In this document: one piece after another, positions 59,226 through 64,000 of the stretch
Layout of the letters: each line of letters opens with the position of its first letter
How positions within the stretch are numbered: position 1 is the stretch's first letter
From: Diphasiastrum complanatum
Taxonomy: Eukaryota; Streptophyta; Lycopodiopsida; Lycopodiales; Lycopodiaceae
Length of the DNA stretch: 64,000 nt
Direction of reading: 5' to 3'
Assembly (NCBI GenBank): GCA_029204225.1
Contig: CM055097.1
Span: 12,296,631-12,360,630 of the forward strand
Translations under genes and position numbers: made by a program
The notes under the pieces: model-generated
Databases searched by the model: none
The model's input: the letters and a program-made list of their open reading frames with translations, nothing else
What the model was told of the DNA's origin: nothing

Positions 59226-61570
59226 TAGATCAACCATCTCGAACCAATGAGCACTCCAAGCCTCATCTCTGATGTATCTCCCAAACTAAGCTATGCTCCA
59301 AGCCGCTTTGCCCTGACATCTTGTCCAATAAGTCCTGAAAGCTGATCCCCATCCATTCCCCATGCTCCAAGCACAAGAGTCTACCAAGGACTCAACGAAT
59401 GAATGTACACAAAGCTCACCATAGGCTATACCTGAGTAGCTCGCCCCCCTCCCAGAGATATTGATGATGATCTGCCTGTCCTACATCCCATGTAGGTTCA
59501 ACTTTCCATGCTTGATGTTGCCAACTCTGATTTGACCAGTACATAGGCCTCCCACCAAAGAGCCTATCTCACCACAACGGTATCCATCATAGCGTCCAAG
59601 CCAAAGCAAATGCAAACTAGATTCACTATCGTGATGAATAACTCACCCACAATCCATAGCATATCAGGTAGGATAGCTCCAGAATCCTTTACCCTCCTGT
59701 ACCATCTGATCACCAAGTATCCATTACCTGCTGATAGCTCCCCAAGAATCTGTCTACATGTAGTGCAACTAGACTCCAACTGGATCTAGCCAAAAACTAC
59801 ATCTTGCTTACCAAATAATGATGGATAGAGACAACATGTGATGCCAACCTGGAGATCATTGTGCATATAACCATGCAGCTCACCTGATTACTCGCCAAAG
59901 TATCAACTGTCACTCCCTGAGCAACCATCTCCATCCCTGTCGGCTCACAACCATGGGCATGCTGGATCCACATCACCCTGTAATGCACTCCATGCCCTCA
60001 AGATATGTACCACCACAGGTACAATCCATGCCACCTACCTCCAAGTAGGCTTGACCCGTCCCTAGGTCACCACATGATGCACCAGCTGAAGAACATCGTC
60101 CATACATCAAATGACATATCATACCTGAGCAACTATAGCATCTCCCTGAGTGCCACCCCAATGGACTCGTCATCCACATACTATGCTCACCTGATGTCTT
60201 CGATCCTGGTCACCATCCTGCTAGACAAGCCAAACTCCAAAGCATCACCTGCTCCACCTGGCTCCTAGCATCTGTTTGCTCTCCCTGGCTATGTGCCACC
60301 TGACACCATGCCAATGCAAGCATATCCCTGAGTTGCCGCTCACGGGATCCCGAGACTACTGTCTACCTGATCCTACTGAGGTATATGGCTCTGAGTGACT
60401 TCCTCTACGCTTCTGCATGATCTCACCACCTAAGAATCTACACTATGAAAATTCCAACACCTGTGCCAAGCCTAGACTCCTGCAAATACAGCCAACTGCA
60501 TGAAAGCTATAGGTAGCTTATCCACGCCCGTGATGGTAGATGCCTCCCCATCAATGCCAATGTCAATGACTGCCCCCCTGTTGTAATGCCAAACTGTACT
60601 TTCAAATGAGCACACCATGAAGTCCTTTCCATTAGTGTCCCCTACAGTAGATCGCTAGCAAGACACCCATCATGGTGCTTGCCCTCCGATCACACCTCGT
60701 GCGATCTCCATCAGGTCTCCCATCTAGAGCTGGCTCTCAAAGCTTCATGCTTTGTCCATTTGCATTTGCAACTTTCTGATTCCATCATGAATCCCACCTG
60801 TAAGTCCTGTCCATGTCAATGACTCAACTCCAATATGAAATAGCTGCCCCCTGATGATCATCCCATGTCATCTGGTAGTGCTATCCCTACCAGGTATTCC
60901 AATGCCATTCCTGATCACAAAGATCTAAGCATCTACCCTGTAGTGCCCACCTGTCACTTCCCCCAAGCTAGCTCCAAGCTGCTCTGTGAATGGTTCCAAA
61001 CCACTCCTTGAGAATGGGATGTGAACTCCAAAGCCACCATCAAGTCTCTCACATGACTATGCATGCTAATATCCCTCCAAGTGAAACTATGAGATCTTCC
61101 ATGGCCCAAACCAAATGATCTGCACCCTATGTCATCACTGAAATCTGCATCCTTGATGCAATATCGATATGACAAATTGACTTGACTTACCTAAACTGGC
61201 AGTTGAAGTGTATCTCCTCGATGACAAACCTGATACACTGCTCCATAGCTACAATGACTTGATCAGAGTTGACTTACTGACTGCAAAACCGCAAAATCAT
61301 CACACTCACCACTTGCCAAGAGCATCCAAAGTGTGATTATTGACCCGTTCTTCATCCTTTGTGTGTCCCACACACAGCTCGTCCAATGCAAGTCCGCTAT
61401 CTTGCCCAATGGCTTTCAACTGACACCACCTCGCACTTCCATCACTTGTGACCGCCAAAATGTGTGTACCTCCAAGCTAGCCCATATTTCCCTTCGAACA
61501 AGAAATTTCCAAGCTACAGATGCGTGTGTCAATGCAGCTATCACCTGACTCGACAATGCCACTGCCGATC
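59226..61570. other. C-rich, G-poor region without recognised genes
   Basis: About 2.3 kb richer in GC than its surroundings and strongly strand-skewed. In the sampled lines 60001-60060 and 60541-60600, C outnumbers G about 2:1. Short words such as CCTG, CCATG and ACCTGA recur. No frame exceeds 90 residues and no known domain is seen. It could be an LTR or non-coding body of an unrecognised retroelement. Confidence 0.45.
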
Positions 61571-63460
61571 ATACCTAACACCCCAAAACACCTTTTTCCC
61601 TACTCTGTGATGTCGCTCTATTTGCTAGCTCTGAACAACCAGTTTTAGGGGTCATTTTGGCCCAAGGATGGCCAAAATAGGTGCTTTCTAGCCAAAGTTG
61701 TCTCTTTCCAAAGGGTGACTTGCAGATTTGAACTATTTCTTCATGATGAAGCAACTTCACCTTTCAGTTGTGAAGGGACCCAACTCAACTTTCAGTATGA
61801 AATTTTTTAATGAAGTGGAAGTGTTTTATGCACTTCAGACCCCTTCAATTGAAGTTCTTGGTGGTTTTGAGGCAATCCAATGGTGCATTCACATCCAACG
61901 GCCCATATCACATGTGGCCTCCACCATTGATCATCAGATTCCTTGATCGCATGGCCACAATGAAACTTGAGCACCAAACGAAGCTCTAGAAGACACCACT
62001 CTCTTTCATACACTACAAGAACAGCATAGCTGGCTGCGCGCTCTGGCCCGCGAGCCTTCAAGGCTATCTCTCCTCCATTCTCCTTCAGGCTTTCTTCCAA
62101 GCTTTTCAACTATGGCAGATGCTGGAGCATTTTTCACACTTACTCCTCCTCTGGCCCGCGGCCATCCACAACCCTTTGCTAGATCCATATTTGTTCTAGG
62201 GCGCCCATCTGCAGCCGTTGACAACATCCAAAATGGTTCACATCAGAGGAAAAACAAAGGATTTTCAACTGTAAACCCTAGCCACCATTTTGGCTCTTTG
62301 AGAGAATTTGATCCAGTGCCATAATCTGTCAACAACTGTCCACGGCCATCTACAGGCTGCCTCGCCCTGCCAGTGCGCCCCTCTTCACAAATTTACACTG
62401 TTGCAAAAGGCTTTACATAGAGAACGATCTAAGCTTTTTGCTCTGTAAACCCTAGCAGCTTGATACTTGGACGTCCCAATTTAACAACCCTTTTGAAAGA
62501 GGAGTGACAATTCTCAAAAAGTAAGCTCTTTGTGCAGAAAAATCAAACAATAGAGAAGGCATTTGTAATCGATAAGGTTGACCAACTAGGACAGCTTCGC
62601 ATTGTCCATGTGAACTGGGATGGTCCACTATGGAGGTACATCAAAAAATGGCCAATGTGTAGAACAACCAAGAATGGAGAACCAAAATTGTAATGATCAT
62701 CTTTATAGAAATTATTGTGAAACTCAAAATAATCTTCTTGCAATAAAACAACTCTATACTTTTATTTGCTATTAGTATTCTTGAAAATTATCAATTATCA
62801 AGCTCAATCATCACATGGGTAGTAATTAACTACTACTAAAACTAGAACTATTTCATAGAAATTCAAAGCTGAAAAGGGACTTGGAACCACAAACTTTGGT
62901 CCACCAACCTTGTTTTTTTTTTTTTTTGATATTTTCTTGAGCGTTAGTTGTTATCCATGTCCAAAAAAAGTTATACGACTTAACAGTATAAATAGCATTT
63001 TTATATCAAAATCTTCAGCATAATGTTTTTTAGCGATAGGCCAACCCCTAACATTACCTTATCAAAACTTGTGCCATGGTGATCAGTTTATGGGCAAATG
63101 GTCCATATCCATTTTTGAAACATAGTATAAACAGTTTTTAACCATATATATTTTAACTAGCTAAAAGACATGGTGTGGACACGTGTGCTGGTGTTAGGAC
63201 AAATCCATGCCGTTTTAACCCATGTGACCCTTGTTTCGAGAAACAAGTCATGCACTACTATCCATACTCTTGAGCATATCTTTGCTTTCCAGTCGTATCT
63301 CACCATAAATCTAATACGACATCCAAATGGGTAGCATTAACTACAGCCATGAATGAATAGTGTAATTCTAAGCAAAGCCATGTTTTCAGAACTTACAAAT
63401 TCAACCCACCCATGGTATTTAGGACTTCATTATAGATAGGCTGGTAACGCAACACCCCAG
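61571..63460. other. Non-coding stretch
   Basis: No gene is recognised. 62030-62240 is locally GC-rich. A 15-base T run lies near 62912. GACACGTGTG lies near 63178. Confidence 0.4.
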
Positions 63461-63516
63461 TTGAGTGGTTGCACCCTCGCCCAAGCCATGGGCCTAGAGT
63501 GTTGCCAAGGAGGGGG

Positions 63517-63678
63517 GTATACAAGCTCTCTGGCCACATCTGCTTATGCAGCAGCCCACTCTCTCCCCATAATCAAACTTTTAAAAGGGCGGGGTGGGGG
63601 ATATACAAGCTTTGTGGCCACATCTGCTTGTGCAACAACTCAGCCCCATAATCAAACTTTTAAGAAGGCGAGATGGGG
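63517..63678 (+). repeat. Tandem duplication, two ~80-base units
   Basis: Units 63517-63599 and 63600-63678 share TATACAAGCT, TGGCCACATCTGCTT, CCCCATAATCAAACTTTTAA and a TGGGG end. They differ at about a dozen sites. Confidence 0.88.
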
Positions 63679-63768
63679 CCGTTAACTCTTTCTGAGGTGT
63701 CCAACGATTTATTGCACTAGGTCTTTGTGAAACCTAATGAACTACGGTCTAATCCATGATTAACCTGT

Positions 63769-63900
63769 GGTGAACTACCACATAGCACTATAAATGAGCT
63801 AATTATATTTAGGCAAGAAAGGAGCCCTGTTTGGACCCATGGTGAACTACCCACATAGGGCTATGACTGAGCTGATTATGTTTAGGCAAAAAAAGGGGCC
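63769..63900 (+). repeat. Tandem duplication, two ~58-base units
   Basis: Units 63769-63826 and 63841-63900 share GGTGAACTAC, CCACATAG, TGAGCT.ATTAT.TTTAGGCAA and a final GCC. Confidence 0.85.
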
Positions 63901-64000
63901 TTTTTTAGTCCAAAGGGGGCCCTAATAAGAGTAGGTTGAGGACTTCAAGTCCAAGTTTCAAATAATCATAATGGAAAGTTACTTCATAAGTAGTGTTCTT

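Noticed and set aside
59564-61175. Minus-strand frames of 63-73 residues
   Set aside because: They reflect the strand skew of the region, with no conserved motif or splice logic.

Overview
This window looks like plant nuclear DNA from a large, repeat-rich genome. The evidence is spliced genes with GT-AG introns, a plant-specific trihelix factor, a plant-type GDSL lipase, and many decayed LTR retrotransposons primed by initiator-Met tRNA. Penelope-like reverse-transcriptase remains and the very low gene density fit a gymnosperm or another large-genome land plant. That placement is inference. Only two ordinary host genes are evident: a GT-3-like trihelix transcription factor (6327-7520, minus, two exons) and a five-exon GDSL esterase/lipase (34979-36627, plus) that carries one in-frame stop.

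Layout. 1.1-4.1 kb is a decayed Ty3/Gypsy gag-pol. 4.1-14 kb is mostly non-coding and holds the trihelix gene. 14.0-28.4 kb is a stack of nested elements: a Copia relic interrupted by a 378-bp MITE and by DNA transposon A; A is itself split by a full-length, oppositely oriented relative, B (17543-24354); and B carries an 85-bp tRNA-derived SINE. Penelope-like remains follow. 28.4-33 kb is a minus-strand Copia with its 5' LTR. 33.6-36.6 kb holds a dispersed repeat and the GDSL gene. 37-43.2 kb has three Copia elements, one (D, 38866-42722) with both LTRs, primer-binding site, polypurine tract and target duplication. 43.4-45.0 kb holds a multi-exon gene encoding a histone H3-like fold. 45-50 kb has Copia and Penelope-like fragments. 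50-59.2 kb has further Copia/Gypsy pieces, all minus strand apart from a Gypsy integrase fragment. 59.2-64 kb is non-coding with odd base composition and tandem duplications.

The most interesting material is the A/B transposon family. Its ends are about 35-bp inverted repeats beginning CATTAGAGGAG. Two insertions restore the interrupted reading frame exactly with no target-site duplication. B encodes a transposase with a D...D...CxxH...E arrangement that I cannot assign to a superfamily, a protein resembling a BAH (chromatin-reader) domain, and an unknown acidic protein. Its internal regulatory segment (18679-18840) is shared with the sequence just upstream of the H3-like gene at 43.4-44.8 kb. 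This raises the possibility of a transposon family carrying chromatin-related genes. Everything in it is decayed, mostly by CAG-to-TAG type nonsense changes.

Regions with no recognisable content are stated as such in the feature list.
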